Origin: CAVOXO01 sp963700425
Lineage (GTDB): Bacteria > Actinomycetota > Acidimicrobiia > Acidimicrobiales > Microtrichaceae
Direction: 5' to 3'
DNA: 64,000 bases
Assembly: GCA_963700425.1 (NCBI GenBank)
Contig: CAVOXO010000010.1
Coordinates: forward strand, 47,548 to 111,547
Shown: positions 35,143-42,806 of the stretch, piece by piece
How positions within the stretch are numbered: position 1 is the stretch's first letter
Layout of the letters: every line of letters starts with the position of its first letter
Notes under the pieces: model-generated
Told to the model about the DNA's origin: nothing
Databases searched by the model: none
The model's input: the letters and a program-made list of their open reading frames with translations, nothing else
Program-made: the position numbers and the translations under genes

Positions 35143-36123
35143 CTGATCGAGGGCGACTCGCATCCGCTCGTACCCGAGCTCCGTCGGCGTCTCGACGGCC
35201 TCGGGTTCTCCGCGCCCGGCGAGTCCGACACGGTCGATGCCGCCATGGTCGATGCTCTGGCATCATTCCAGGCGTCGCGCGGGCTCGAGACCGACGGGGT
35301 CTGCGGACCTGCCACGTGGAGAGCGCTCATCGAGGCCGAGTTCCAGCTGGGCGCACGCCTCCTGTATCTCACGGTGCCGATGACGAGAGGCGACGATGTC
35401 GCCGAGCTTCAACTCCGTCTTGGAAATCTGGGATTCGACCCCGGTCGCACCGACGGCATCTTCGGGCCCGATACCGAGCGGGCCCTCGCAGATTTCCAGC
35501 GAAATGCAGGACTGGTGGTCGACCGTGTGTGCGGTCCCGACACCGTCGATGCTCTCTCTCGCATCGCCACCCGTGGTGGCAACTCGTCGGTGACCGGCCT
35601 CAGGGAGCGCGAGCACTACCGCACATCATCTCTGGAATTGATAGGTCTGCGGATTGCTATCTGTAGTTTAGATGATGGCAATCCGATTGCTGGTCCGCTC
35701 GGGGCCGGCCTCCAACGCGAAGGCGCCGGGGTCGCCGTCTTCACCGATGTCGACGGCTCGCATCTCGCTCAGGTCGTGAACCGATTCGAGGCCGATGTGT
35801 GCATCGGGCTGGTGATGACGGCACTTCCCTCCTGCGACATCGCCTACTTCGGGGTGGAGAACTACACATCGCCCGCCGGGTTCGCTCTTGCCCAGCTCGT
35901 GGTGCGCGAACTCCCCAAGCATCCCGACCACAAGCCACCTGAAGCGGTACCGATGCGGATTCCGCTACTCCGCGAAACACGCGCCCCTGCCATCCGGCTC
36001 AAGATCGGACCTGCGTCGTCGATGATCGACTCGACATCGCTGATCGCCACCGGCCTTCATCGGTCGGTGGAGAAGTGGGCAAAGGGGCCCGTGGCTGCTC
36101 CCATCACCTCACGTTCGACGTGA
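35128..36123 (+). CDS. cwlM: CwlM-like peptidoglycan-binding protein with a degenerate amidase domain
   Basis: This encodes 331 residues. Two PG_binding_1 domains (about 5-72 and 85-155: VPELRRRLDGLGF..DGVCGPATWRAL and VAELQLRLGNLGFDPGRTDGIFGPDTERAL) precede a region shaped like amidase_3. The zinc ligands of active amidases are absent: DPGHGG reads CSLDDG, SIHAN reads GLVMTA, and the final ExG reads KIG. Mycobacterial CwlM is a non-secreted regulator that activates MurA when phosphorylated; no signal peptide is seen here either, and a kinase gene lies 3 kb upstream. Function by analogy only. The start is ATG 35128 (GTG 35119 possible). Confidence 0.8.
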   Translation: MDRTTLIEGDSHPLVPELRRRLDGLGFSAPGESDTVDAAMVDALASFQASRGLETDGVCGPATWRALIEAEFQLGARLLYLTVPMTRGDDVAELQLRLGNLGFDPGRTDGIFGPDTERALADFQRNAGLVVDRVCGPDTVDALSRIATRGGNSSVTGLREREHYRTSSLELIGLRIAICSLDDGNPIAGPLGAGLQREGAGVAVFTDVDGSHLAQVVNRFEADVCIGLVMTALPSCDIAYFGVENYTSPAGFALAQLVVRELPKHPDHKPPEAVPMRIPLLRETRAPAIRLKIGPASSMIDSTSLIATGLHRSVEKWAKGPVAAPITSRST

Positions 36124-36150
36124 CAGTCGGCCCCAACGTCTCGTTCGGGT

Positions 36151-36180
36151 TTATCCCCAGCCTGTGGTCAAACCTGGGGA
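36151..36180. terminator. Inverted repeat with DnaA-box-like sites between cwlM and parB
   Basis: The 63-base convergent spacer holds TCCCCAG (36154-36160) and CTGGGGA (36174-36180), a 7-bp inverted repeat that could stop transcription from both sides. The same bases contain TTATCCCCA (36151-36159, one change from TTATCCACA) and TGTGGTCAA (36163-36171), so DnaA binding is also possible. Confidence 0.4.
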
Positions 36181-36186
36181 CAACGG

Positions 36187-37068
36187 TCAGGTGTTGATCA
36201 ACCTGTAGATCCGCTCGAGGTCCTCGAGGTTCGCGAAATCGATCGTGACCCGTCCGCGTCTGGAGGTCATGGCCACCTTCACCTTCGTATCGAGGCGCCG
36301 CGACAACAGCTCCTCCAACTCGAGAAGTCCAGGCGGCCGAAGCTGTTGGGGGGTCGTCGGCTGGGGCGAACCCAGCTGGCCTTCGAGGCCGGCTCGCTCC
36401 GCGATCAGGTTCTCGGTGGCCCGGACCGAGAGATCCTCGGCAGCGATCTTCTTGGCCAGTTGCTCCTGGTACGCCCGATCGGGAGTGGACAAGAGGACCT
36501 TGGCATGGCCGGCACTCACCAGCCCATCGGCGATCGCCTTCTGAACCGACGGCGGTAGCTGGAACAGCCGCAACAGATTCGTCACCGACGAACGACTCTT
36601 CCCCACGCGGTGGGCGACCTGCTCCTGGGTCAGACCGAAGTCCTCCATGAGTTGCTGATAGGCGGCCGCCTCCTCGAGCGGATTGAGATCCTGCCGATGG
36701 AGATTCTCCACGATGGCCTGCTCGAGGGAACCGACCTCCTCCACCTCCCGGACGATCGCCGGAATCGTCGAGAGGCTCGCCCGACGAGCAGCGCGCCATC
36801 GGCGTTCGCCGGCGATGAGTTCGTACTCGTGATCGTTCAGCCGACGCACCAGAACCGGTTGGAGAACACCCACCTCTCGAACCGAATCGGTCAAAGCACC
36901 CAGCGACTCCTCGTCGAAGTTGGTGCGCGGCTGGTGACGATTGGCGACGATCGCGCTGATCGGCAGGTCGATGAGCGCCGTGACGTGCTCCGACGCCGCC
37001 AACCCCGAGGGACCATCGGTGGGTATGAGGGCTCCGAGGCCCTTGCCCAGTCCACTACGTCGAGACAC
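36187..37068 (-). CDS. parB: Chromosome-partitioning protein ParB
   Basis: This 293-residue CTPase/DNA-binding clamp loads at parS. It has SGLGKGLGALIP at the N-terminus, the CTP-binding ParB/Srx motifs RHQPRTNFDEESL and LIAGERRWRAA, ENLHRQDLNPLEEAAAY, and a helix-turn-helix (LTQEQVAHRVGKSRSSVTNLLRL) for parS. The C-terminal dimerisation part ends IDFANLEDLERIYRLI. The start is GTG 37068, inside the end of parA (14-base overlap). Two parS sites lie about 1.2-2.1 kb upstream. Confidence 0.96.
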   Translation of the reverse strand: MSRRSGLGKGLGALIPTDGPSGLAASEHVTALIDLPISAIVANRHQPRTNFDEESLGALTDSVREVGVLQPVLVRRLNDHEYELIAGERRWRAARRASLSTIPAIVREVEEVGSLEQAIVENLHRQDLNPLEEAAAYQQLMEDFGLTQEQVAHRVGKSRSSVTNLLRLFQLPPSVQKAIADGLVSAGHAKVLLSTPDRAYQEQLAKKIAAEDLSVRATENLIAERAGLEGQLGSPQPTTPQQLRPPGLLELEELLSRRLDTKVKVAMTSRRGRVTIDFANLEDLERIYRLINT

Positions 37069-38188
37069 TGTGTACCTCCCTGGCGAGTTCGCGATAGGCG
37101 ACCGCGCCACGCGACGATGAGTCGAACGTCGTGATCGGCTGGCCGTACGACGGTGCCTCCGACAATCGGATATTGCGCGGAATCACGTTGCGGCACACCA
37201 GCGAGCCGAAGTGCTCACGCACCTCGTGCGACACCTGTTCGGCGAGATTCGTGCGTCCGTCGTACATGACGAGCACGATGGAACCGAGCACGAGATCTCG
37301 ATTGAGGTTCTTCTGGACCAGATTGATGTTCCGAATCAGTTGGCCCAACCCCTCGAGGGCGTAGTACTCACATTGAATCGGAACCATGACCTCGTCTGCC
37401 GCCGCAAGGGCGTTCACCGTCAACAACCCCAGCGATGGTGGGCAGTCGATGAGGACGTAGTCGTAGTCATCGATCACCTCGGCGATGGCGTTCTTGAGGC
37501 GTGATTCCCGACTGAACGCCGGCACCAATTCGATCTCGGCGCCGGCGAGGTCGAGACTGGCCGGCGCGATGAAGAGGTTGAGCACCGACGTGGGTTCAAC
37601 GCAGTCTTCGAGCGGCACGTCGGACAACAGCACATCGTAGATGGAGCTCTCGAGTGAACGTGGGTTGAGTCCCAGGCCGGTCGTCGCGTTGCCCTGTGGA
37701 TCGAGGTCGATGATCAGAACTCGATGATCATCCTCTGCCAGGGCGGCCCCGAGATTGATCGTCGTCGTGGTCTTTCCCACGCCGCCCTTCTGATTGGCCA
37801 GAGCGATGATGCGAGGCAGCGGGCGGGGGCTCATCGGTTCGACATCGAGGTCATCGACCGGTCCGGGAGACGCAGGTCGTTCGCGGGCCGGATCCGAGGT
37901 CACGGTGGCGCCGGTGGAGTCATCGACGGCGAGCGGAGCCGGGGGAGGGGGAGGGGGTGGCGGGTGCGGTTCGACGGCAGACGGCGCTGACCGGTCCACC
38001 GCCCCCTCATCCCATGTGGTCGCGGAGGCCTCCGTCAGGGGAGAGTCGATGACCGAGCGACCATCCACGCTCGCCTCATCATTCGACGAGGTGACCGAGT
38101 GATCGTCGGGTGGAGGCGGCGCCGACTCCGAATCCTCACCACGATGACTGCGCCACCGACGCCAACCCTGCTGTTCGTTCACACTCAC
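37055..38188 (-). CDS. parA: Chromosome-partitioning ATPase ParA with a long disordered N-terminus
   Basis: This encodes 377 residues. The ParA/Soj core starts at about residue 122: IIALANQKGGVGKTTTTINLG (deviant Walker A), LIIDLDPQGNATTGLG, DYVLIDCPPSLGLLT. The first ~120 residues are an unusual extension: charged, then Pro-rich with a run of eight prolines (HPPPPPPPPAP). Such extensions occur in some actinobacterial ParA proteins and may bind a pole-organising partner; that is inference. The start is GTG 38188. It is followed by parB, overlapping. Confidence 0.95.
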   Translation of the reverse strand: MSVNEQQGWRRWRSHRGEDSESAPPPPDDHSVTSSNDEASVDGRSVIDSPLTEASATTWDEGAVDRSAPSAVEPHPPPPPPPPAPLAVDDSTGATVTSDPARERPASPGPVDDLDVEPMSPRPLPRIIALANQKGGVGKTTTTINLGAALAEDDHRVLIIDLDPQGNATTGLGLNPRSLESSIYDVLLSDVPLEDCVEPTSVLNLFIAPASLDLAGAEIELVPAFSRESRLKNAIAEVIDDYDYVLIDCPPSLGLLTVNALAAADEVMVPIQCEYYALEGLGQLIRNINLVQKNLNRDLVLGSIVLVMYDGRTNLAEQVSHEVREHFGSLVCRNVIPRNIRLSEAPSYGQPITTFDSSSRGAVAYRELAREVHSVST

Positions 38189-39154
38189 CTCACGGTTCGG
38201 AGACGGACGTCGCCGAGGGAATCGTCCGCTCCATCTTGGTGCTGTGGATCGCAGTGGTCAAGCATTCACCCGGCATGTTCCACGTGGAACACTCCGCGAG
38301 TCGTGGCGAACGGACACGACTCTCCCCCGCTTCACCAGCCCTGGCGCCGTGTCGCGTCGCCATCAAGGGCGTTCGCGAACCCGTCCCGGCGCCTTCCGGG
38401 CCCGGCATTCCGAAGGTCCCGAGTATTCGCGAGGACGCCCGCCGACGAACGTCATCGGCGCATCGTCCTGCCGGGCCACGTGCAGCGGCCGAGGGCACGG
38501 CGTCGACACCGAGGTCCACATCACCCCGACTGGTCGGTTGCCGAGCGAGGCTGTGGGACCCTGATCATGGTTGGTCACTCGGTCCACGACCGTGCGCCTC
38601 GATGATCCTCGTCGAACAACCGTGCTTCACGGAGTCCGCGTCGATAGCGTGGGACCGCCCCACTCCGCGGACCGCTCGTGACCCAGCCGATGGCGCGTCC
38701 CGGTCGTCGTCGAGGCGAGTGGCGAGATCCCTGAGGTCACGGCTGTCCGATATCTCCGGCGGACATCTTCTGGTCGAACCACCTCCCTGATGACGCGGCG
38801 ATGACCCACGTCGGCGTTCGATGAGGTGGCTCGGAACTGTCCGTGGCTGGTCCATGTCACGGGCTGTCGACGCGCCCGCGCTCCGAGGAACCGGACCACG
38901 AGCACGGAACGCTCTGATCGGAACGAACGGACCCTGCGGGCGGGGACGAACGTTCCGGCCAGAGCGAGACGCAGGAGGGTTCCCGAACGGGGTCGGCCCG
39001 CGACACCATGTCCATCGGCACCCCACGCCAAGGATGCTTCACGCGACGCACCGAAGGAGGACCGGTGGGCGACGTGCCCCTCGAATCTCCCGTGACACCG
39101 CTGACCTCACGCCGAGATGGCCGTCGAGACACTCCTGAACCAGTCCTCGACACC
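38189..39154. other. Long spacer between parA and rsmG, apparently non-coding, with parS
   Basis: About 970 bases separate parA from rsmG, although these genes are usually adjacent. Overlapping open frames exist on both strands, but none shows a ribosome-binding site with a recognisable protein, and the predicted peptides are Arg/Ser/Pro-rich as expected for non-coding high-GC DNA. One parS site lies near the left edge and one at the right edge. Confidence 0.5.
38276..38291. promoter_or_regulatory. parS: parS centromere site
   Basis: TGTTCCACGTGGAACA is a perfect palindrome differing from the bacterial consensus TGTTTCACGTGAAACA only at a symmetric pair. It lies 88 bases upstream of the parA start and is the expected ParB-loading site. 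Confidence 0.93.
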
Positions 39155-39178
39155 GTGATGTTCCACGTGGAACATCAC
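39155..39178. promoter_or_regulatory. parS: Extended parS palindrome overlapping the rsmG stop codon
   Basis: The core TGTTCCACGTGGAACA is at 39159-39174, with symmetry extending to 24 bp in total. The rsmG stop codon (complement of 39175-39177) lies inside the right flank, so the last codons of rsmG and the centromere site share sequence. Confidence 0.93.
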
Positions 39179-39795
39179 CACAGAGGGCGCCGCCCAGGCA
39201 CACCGTTGCGCCGGGGATAGTCATCGGGGCACACCGAGAGTTGAGCCACGTCCTGGATCGTCGCGCCGTGAGCAACGTGGAGGCGTGTCGGCGACAGCCC
39301 CAGACGACCGCATGCGTCAGCATTCCATCGACCCTGAGCGGAGGGTGGTTCGCTGACCAACAGACGACCTCCCACCCGAAGGAAGGGCGCAGCGCACTCC
39401 GCGGTGACCGCGGGTGGCCCGAACGACCGTGAGGTGACGACGTCGACGCTGGCTCGAAGGTCGGGACGTCGTCCCAGGTCCTCGGCTCTTCCGCACTCGA
39501 CACGGGCGTTCACACCGAGTTCATCGATAGCCTCGCACAGAAAGGCCGTCCGACGTCCATGGGCGTCGAGAAGAATCATGTCGAGGTCGTGTCGATACAT
39601 GAGGAGCACGAGGCCCGGGAGCCCACCTCCGCTGCCCAGATCGAGGACGCGCTCACCATCCTCGACGAGATCGACGAAGGCCCGGGCATGATCGAGTTGT
39701 TTCTCGATCGGGCCCGGGCCCAGGAATCCCAGCGCCCTGCTTCTCTCCAACACGGTGATCAGAGGCCGATCGCCGAGGTGGGGGCGGGGCGTCAT
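39175..39795 (-). CDS. rsmG: 16S rRNA (guanine-N7) methyltransferase
   Basis: This 206-residue enzyme (GidB) methylates G527 of 16S rRNA. Motifs: RVLDLGSGGGLPGLVLLM (SAM loop), MILLDAHGRRTAFLCEAI, and VDVVTSRSFGPPAVTAECAAPFLRVGGRLLVSEP. It is in the usual rsmG-jag-yidC cluster. The start is ATG 39795. Its end overlaps an extended parS palindrome. Confidence 0.95.
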   Translation of the reverse strand: MTPRPHLGDRPLITVLERSRALGFLGPGPIEKQLDHARAFVDLVEDGERVLDLGSGGGLPGLVLLMYRHDLDMILLDAHGRRTAFLCEAIDELGVNARVECGRAEDLGRRPDLRASVDVVTSRSFGPPAVTAECAAPFLRVGGRLLVSEPPSAQGRWNADACGRLGLSPTRLHVAHGATIQDVAQLSVCPDDYPRRNGVPGRRPLW

Positions 39796-39811
39796 GTCGC
39801 TCTCGCTTCTG

Positions 39812-40663
39812 TCACTCCGTGGAGATCACGACCCTGCGCACAGGATCCTCGCCCTCCGACGACGTGGTGACGCCGTCGGCGTTCTCCGAGATGTAGTCAT
39901 GAATGACCTTGCGCTCACCGGCAGTCACCACGTCGATGACATGAGGTGTTCCGGAATCCCGAACTGCGGCGACGGTGGTCTCGACCAGTTCCCTCAGATT
40001 CTCTCGGCGAGCCTCACGGTACCCACCCACATCGAGACGCAGCCTGGGCCGATCGCCGCCGGCGGCGCGGTGCTGGAGTCGGGTACGACACAGTTCTTCG
40101 AGAGCCGTCATCATCCCGCCTCTCGGACCGATGAGGCGACCGAGGTTGTCTCCGTTGAGGGAGACCAGGAGCTCACCCTCTTCGGACACGTCGATGCTGG
40201 TCGTCGCATCGATCCCCATCCGCTTCACGAACTCCTCGAGGAACTCCGTGACGTCCGCCGAGGCATCCTCCACGCTCAGAGCAGGCCCTCGCGGTTCGTC
40301 TGAGGACTCGGCGTTCGAACGGTTGTTCTTCGGGGGGCGCTCCTTCTTCGGAGTCCTCGGTGCCGGAATCGGTGCCGACGACGGGCCCTCGGCGTCATCG
40401 CTCGGGCTCGTGGCCGTCCCCTCGCCCTTCTTCTTCTTCGGTCGGTCCGACGCGCTGCGGCGACGTCGCTCCTCCTTCTGTCGGGGAGCCTTGGGAGCCA
40501 CTCGGGCGCGGACCCTGGCCATTCCCCTGAGACGACCGAACATCCCCGGACGCGGTTCTTCGAGAACGTCGAACTCGGCCTCCTGTTCATCGACACCCAG
40601 TTGATCCAACAACTGGTCCTTGGCCTCTTCAACCGTTTTCGCGGTGGTCTCGACCCATTCCAT
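39812..40663 (-). CDS. jag: Jag/KhpB RNA-binding protein
   Basis: This encodes 283 residues: a Jag_N domain (EWVETTAKTVEEAKDQLLDQLGVDEQEAEFDVLEEP), a long Lys/Arg/Glu/Pro-rich linker (about 65-130), a KH domain (LNGDNLGRLIGPRGGMMTALEEL) and an R3H domain (RLDVGGYREARRENLRELV). KhpB with KhpA binds small RNAs and mRNAs and affects cell elongation and division. The linker is longer and more charged than in Firmicutes. It lies between yidC and rsmG. Confidence 0.95.
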   Translation of the reverse strand: MEWVETTAKTVEEAKDQLLDQLGVDEQEAEFDVLEEPRPGMFGRLRGMARVRARVAPKAPRQKEERRRRSASDRPKKKKGEGTATSPSDDAEGPSSAPIPAPRTPKKERPPKNNRSNAESSDEPRGPALSVEDASADVTEFLEEFVKRMGIDATTSIDVSEEGELLVSLNGDNLGRLIGPRGGMMTALEELCRTRLQHRAAGGDRPRLRLDVGGYREARRENLRELVETTVAAVRDSGTPHVIDVVTAGERKVIHDYISENADGVTTSSEGEDPVRRVVISTE

Positions 40664-40689
40664 CTCTCTACCTCTTCCCGTCGTCCCGA

Positions 40690-41760
40690 TCAGCTGCCGC
40701 CCGGGCCGGAGCCCCGGGACTGACCACTGCGCGGGGCCCCGGACTTGCGCCCGGGTGCTCGTGTCGTGCCGCCGTTTGCGGCCTTTCGTTGCGCGGCTTT
40801 GGATTTCTCGGACCGCTTCTTCGCCGGCTGGTCAGTGCTCGCGCCCTTGGACGCGGCCGACGCCTTCTTCTCCGACTTCTTCTCGGCCGCGGTCTCCTCC
40901 TCCAGCTGTTTGGAGGTCTCCGCGGCCTTCTTCATGTGCTCGTGATGATCCGGACCATAGATGTTGCGGGTGATGTAGTGCTGGAGAACGATGCGGCACA
41001 GACCCTGAGTGAAGTAGTACAGCCCCAGGCCGGCCGGGAAGCTGAACGAGAACACCGGAAGCATGAAGGGCAGGACCTTCATCATCATCTGCTGTTGAGG
41101 ATTGCTCGCCGCGTTCGGATTGCGACCCTGGATCTGACGATTCTGGTACCACTGCGACACGAACAGACCGACCATCAACAGGACGAAGGGAATCGCGAAG
41201 AGGAGTCCGATCCGGATCGCCTGGGATGGGCTGACGGCAAGGTCGAGACCGAAGAACTTGATCTCGTTGGTCTGCGTCAGGTCCTCGTACAGCGTCGTCG
41301 TCGACTTCAGATGGATGGGCGAGAACGGTTGCTCGATCGCCACCCATGGCGTCAGTGGTTTGCCCGTGATGTACTCGCCGGTGATGTGACCGATGCCTGT
41401 CCCGTTACCGCCTACTCGCGTCGTGACTCCCCTGATCATCCGGTACAGGAGGAAGAAGATCGGGGCCTGCATCAGGACCGGCACGCAGCCCATGAGTGGA
41501 TTGATGTTGTTCGCCTGATAGAACGCCATCAACTCTTTGTTGAGCGTTTCGCGGTCGTCCTTGTACTTGTTCTGAAGCCTCTTCATCTCCGGCTGCAGAC
41601 GCTGCATCTGGACCATCGAGCGAGTGCTGGTGAGCGTGAGCGGCGCCGTGACGATCATGACGACGATGGTGAGGAGTATGAGTGAAACACCAAAACTGTG
41701 TGTAATGCCGTAGAAAAAGGCAAGAATGCCTGAAACTACTTCATAGAGTCCTTCGAACAC
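40690..41760 (-). CDS. yidC: Membrane protein insertase YidC
   Basis: This 356-residue protein inserts membrane proteins with or without SecYEG. The Oxa1/YidC core has helices at about 10-40 (LILLTIVVMIVTAPLTL), NPLMGCVPVLMQAPIFFLLYRMIRG, QAIRIGLLFAIPFVLLMVGLFV and LPFMLPVFSFSFPAGLGLYYFTQG, including the hydrophilic-groove arginine in TSTRSMVQMQRLQPEMKRLQNKY. The C-terminal 80 residues are a Lys/Ala-rich cytoplasmic tail that can bind ribosomes. It starts at ATG 41760, three bases after yidD. Confidence 0.96.
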   Translation of the reverse strand: MFEGLYEVVSGILAFFYGITHSFGVSLILLTIVVMIVTAPLTLTSTRSMVQMQRLQPEMKRLQNKYKDDRETLNKELMAFYQANNINPLMGCVPVLMQAPIFFLLYRMIRGVTTRVGGNGTGIGHITGEYITGKPLTPWVAIEQPFSPIHLKSTTTLYEDLTQTNEIKFFGLDLAVSPSQAIRIGLLFAIPFVLLMVGLFVSQWYQNRQIQGRNPNAASNPQQQMMMKVLPFMLPVFSFSFPAGLGLYYFTQGLCRIVLQHYITRNIYGPDHHEHMKKAAETSKQLEEETAAEKKSEKKASAASKGASTDQPAKKRSEKSKAAQRKAANGGTTRAPGRKSGAPRSGQSRGSGPGGS

Positions 41761-41763
41761 CTT

Positions 41764-41982
41764 CTACTCCTTCGCAGGGACGGGGTCATAGCCCCGACCC
41801 CCGAGTGGATGACACCGGGACAATCGACGAATCGAGAGCCACGACCCCTTCAACGGACCGTGGGTGGCCAGCGCCTCGTCTGCGTAGGCCGAACAGCTCG
41901 GAACGAACCGACACGGCGACGGCCGACCCTCGCGAATCAGCTGATACCACCGTATGACCGACCGCAGTGCCCGAGCGATCAT
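41764..41982 (-). CDS. yidD: Membrane protein insertion efficiency factor YidD
   Basis: This is a 72-residue protein with the family signature IRWYQLIREGRPSPCRFVPSCSAYADEALATHGPLKGSWLSIRRLSRCHPLGGRGYDPVP; three conserved cysteines are present. It is placed between rnpA and yidC, overlapping the rnpA stop by four bases. Confidence 0.95.
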   Translation of the reverse strand: MIARALRSVIRWYQLIREGRPSPCRFVPSCSAYADEALATHGPLKGSWLSIRRLSRCHPLGGRGYDPVPAKE

Positions 41983-42317
41983 GTCGCACCGCCTGTGGCG
42001 ACCGAGTTCATCACCGAGTCGATGCGCCTCCCCATCTCGGAGAAGGCCAATGGTTCGTGCGGTTCGACCGACAACACGAAAGCCCCGTGCGGGATCGAAC
42101 CCCGACGATCCAACAGCGCCATGACCTCACGGAGTTGCCGACGGAGTCGATTCCTGACGACCGCATTCCCGACCCGGCGAGGAATGACGTACCCGACGGC
42201 CACCGTCTCGCACTCCGGCCTGACGATCGCACTTACTCGAAAGGGTATTTCCATCGCTTTCACTCCTTTTCGCTTTATCTCAGCGAATTCCGAGTGATGA
42301 CGAACGGACCGGATCAA
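41979..42317 (-). CDS. rnpA: Ribonuclease P protein component
   Basis: This encodes 112 residues. It binds the catalytic RNase P RNA for 5' maturation of tRNAs. The signature GYVIPRRVGNAVVRNRLRRQLREVM is the RNR box. The start codon appears to be TTG at 42315-42317, overlapping the rpmH stop (TTGA), as is frequent for this gene pair. Confidence 0.94.
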   Translation of the reverse strand: MIRSVRHHSEFAEIKRKGVKAMEIPFRVSAIVRPECETVAVGYVIPRRVGNAVVRNRLRRQLREVMALLDRRGSIPHGAFVLSVEPHEPLAFSEMGRRIDSVMNSVATGGAT

Positions 42318-42448
42318 GCGCTCAGGCGCTTACGCCCCTTGAGACGCCGCGCTCGGACGACTCGCCGTCCTGCCTTGTCGGACATCCGGTGACGAAAACC
42401 ATGTCGACGCGCCCGGCGACGGTTGTTGGGTTGGAACGTACGCTTCAC
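42314..42448 (-). CDS. rpmH: 50S ribosomal protein bL34
   Basis: This is a 44-residue very basic protein (KRTFQPNNRRRARRHGFRHRM, then KGRKRLSA), the usual L34. The start is GTG 42448 with an AGGAGG ribosome-binding site eight bases upstream. It heads the leftward rpmH-rnpA-yidD-yidC-jag-rsmG operon, divergent from dnaA. Confidence 0.96.
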   Translation of the reverse strand: MKRTFQPNNRRRARRHGFRHRMSDKAGRRVVRARRLKGRKRLSA

Positions 42449-42806
42449 CTGACAATCCTCCTGGGGAGCCGATGTGGTCTCGCAGCTCGTCGTCGAACGA
42501 CCACGCATCGGGCCCTGTGCCGAACGACATAGGGACGGCCCACGCTAGATGGTCAGCACGCTCAGCTCCAAGCCGCGCGAATAGGTGACATTCCCGTGTC
42601 GTTTCGATTGCGTCGACCACCGGTCTGTGACTACCGTCGCTCGGGCGAGAACGACCCTTCACGGCCAACCGAAAACGGTACCGCCTGGTCGTCGCTGAGT
42701 GGTGGATGGTTATGGGCGGACGAGACAATGAATCAGGGAGCGGGCGTGCCGGCTTCGTTGTCCACAACTGTGGACGACCTTGTGGATTCCGGGAGGGTCC
42801 ACGCCC
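42449..42806. other. Divergent rpmH/dnaA intergenic region
   Basis: These 358 bases contain the promoters of the divergent rpmH and dnaA operons and, near dnaA, a cluster of DnaA boxes. No protein or RNA gene is evident. This is one of the places where replication-origin functions could lie. Confidence 0.6.
42758..42789. promoter_or_regulatory. DnaA-box cluster upstream of dnaA
   Basis: TTGTCCACA (42758-42766) matches the actinobacterial DnaA box exactly; TGTGGACGA (42769-42777) is its near-match on the opposite strand, giving a dyad; TGTGGATTC (42781-42789) is a third. They lie 18-49 bases before the dnaA ATG and may act in autoregulation or the origin. Confidence 0.7.

Noticed and set aside
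38189..39154. Several 65-230-codon open frames between parA and rsmG
   Set aside because: They overlap on both strands, have Arg/Ser/Pro-rich compositions typical of shadow frames in high-GC DNA, and show no family signature.
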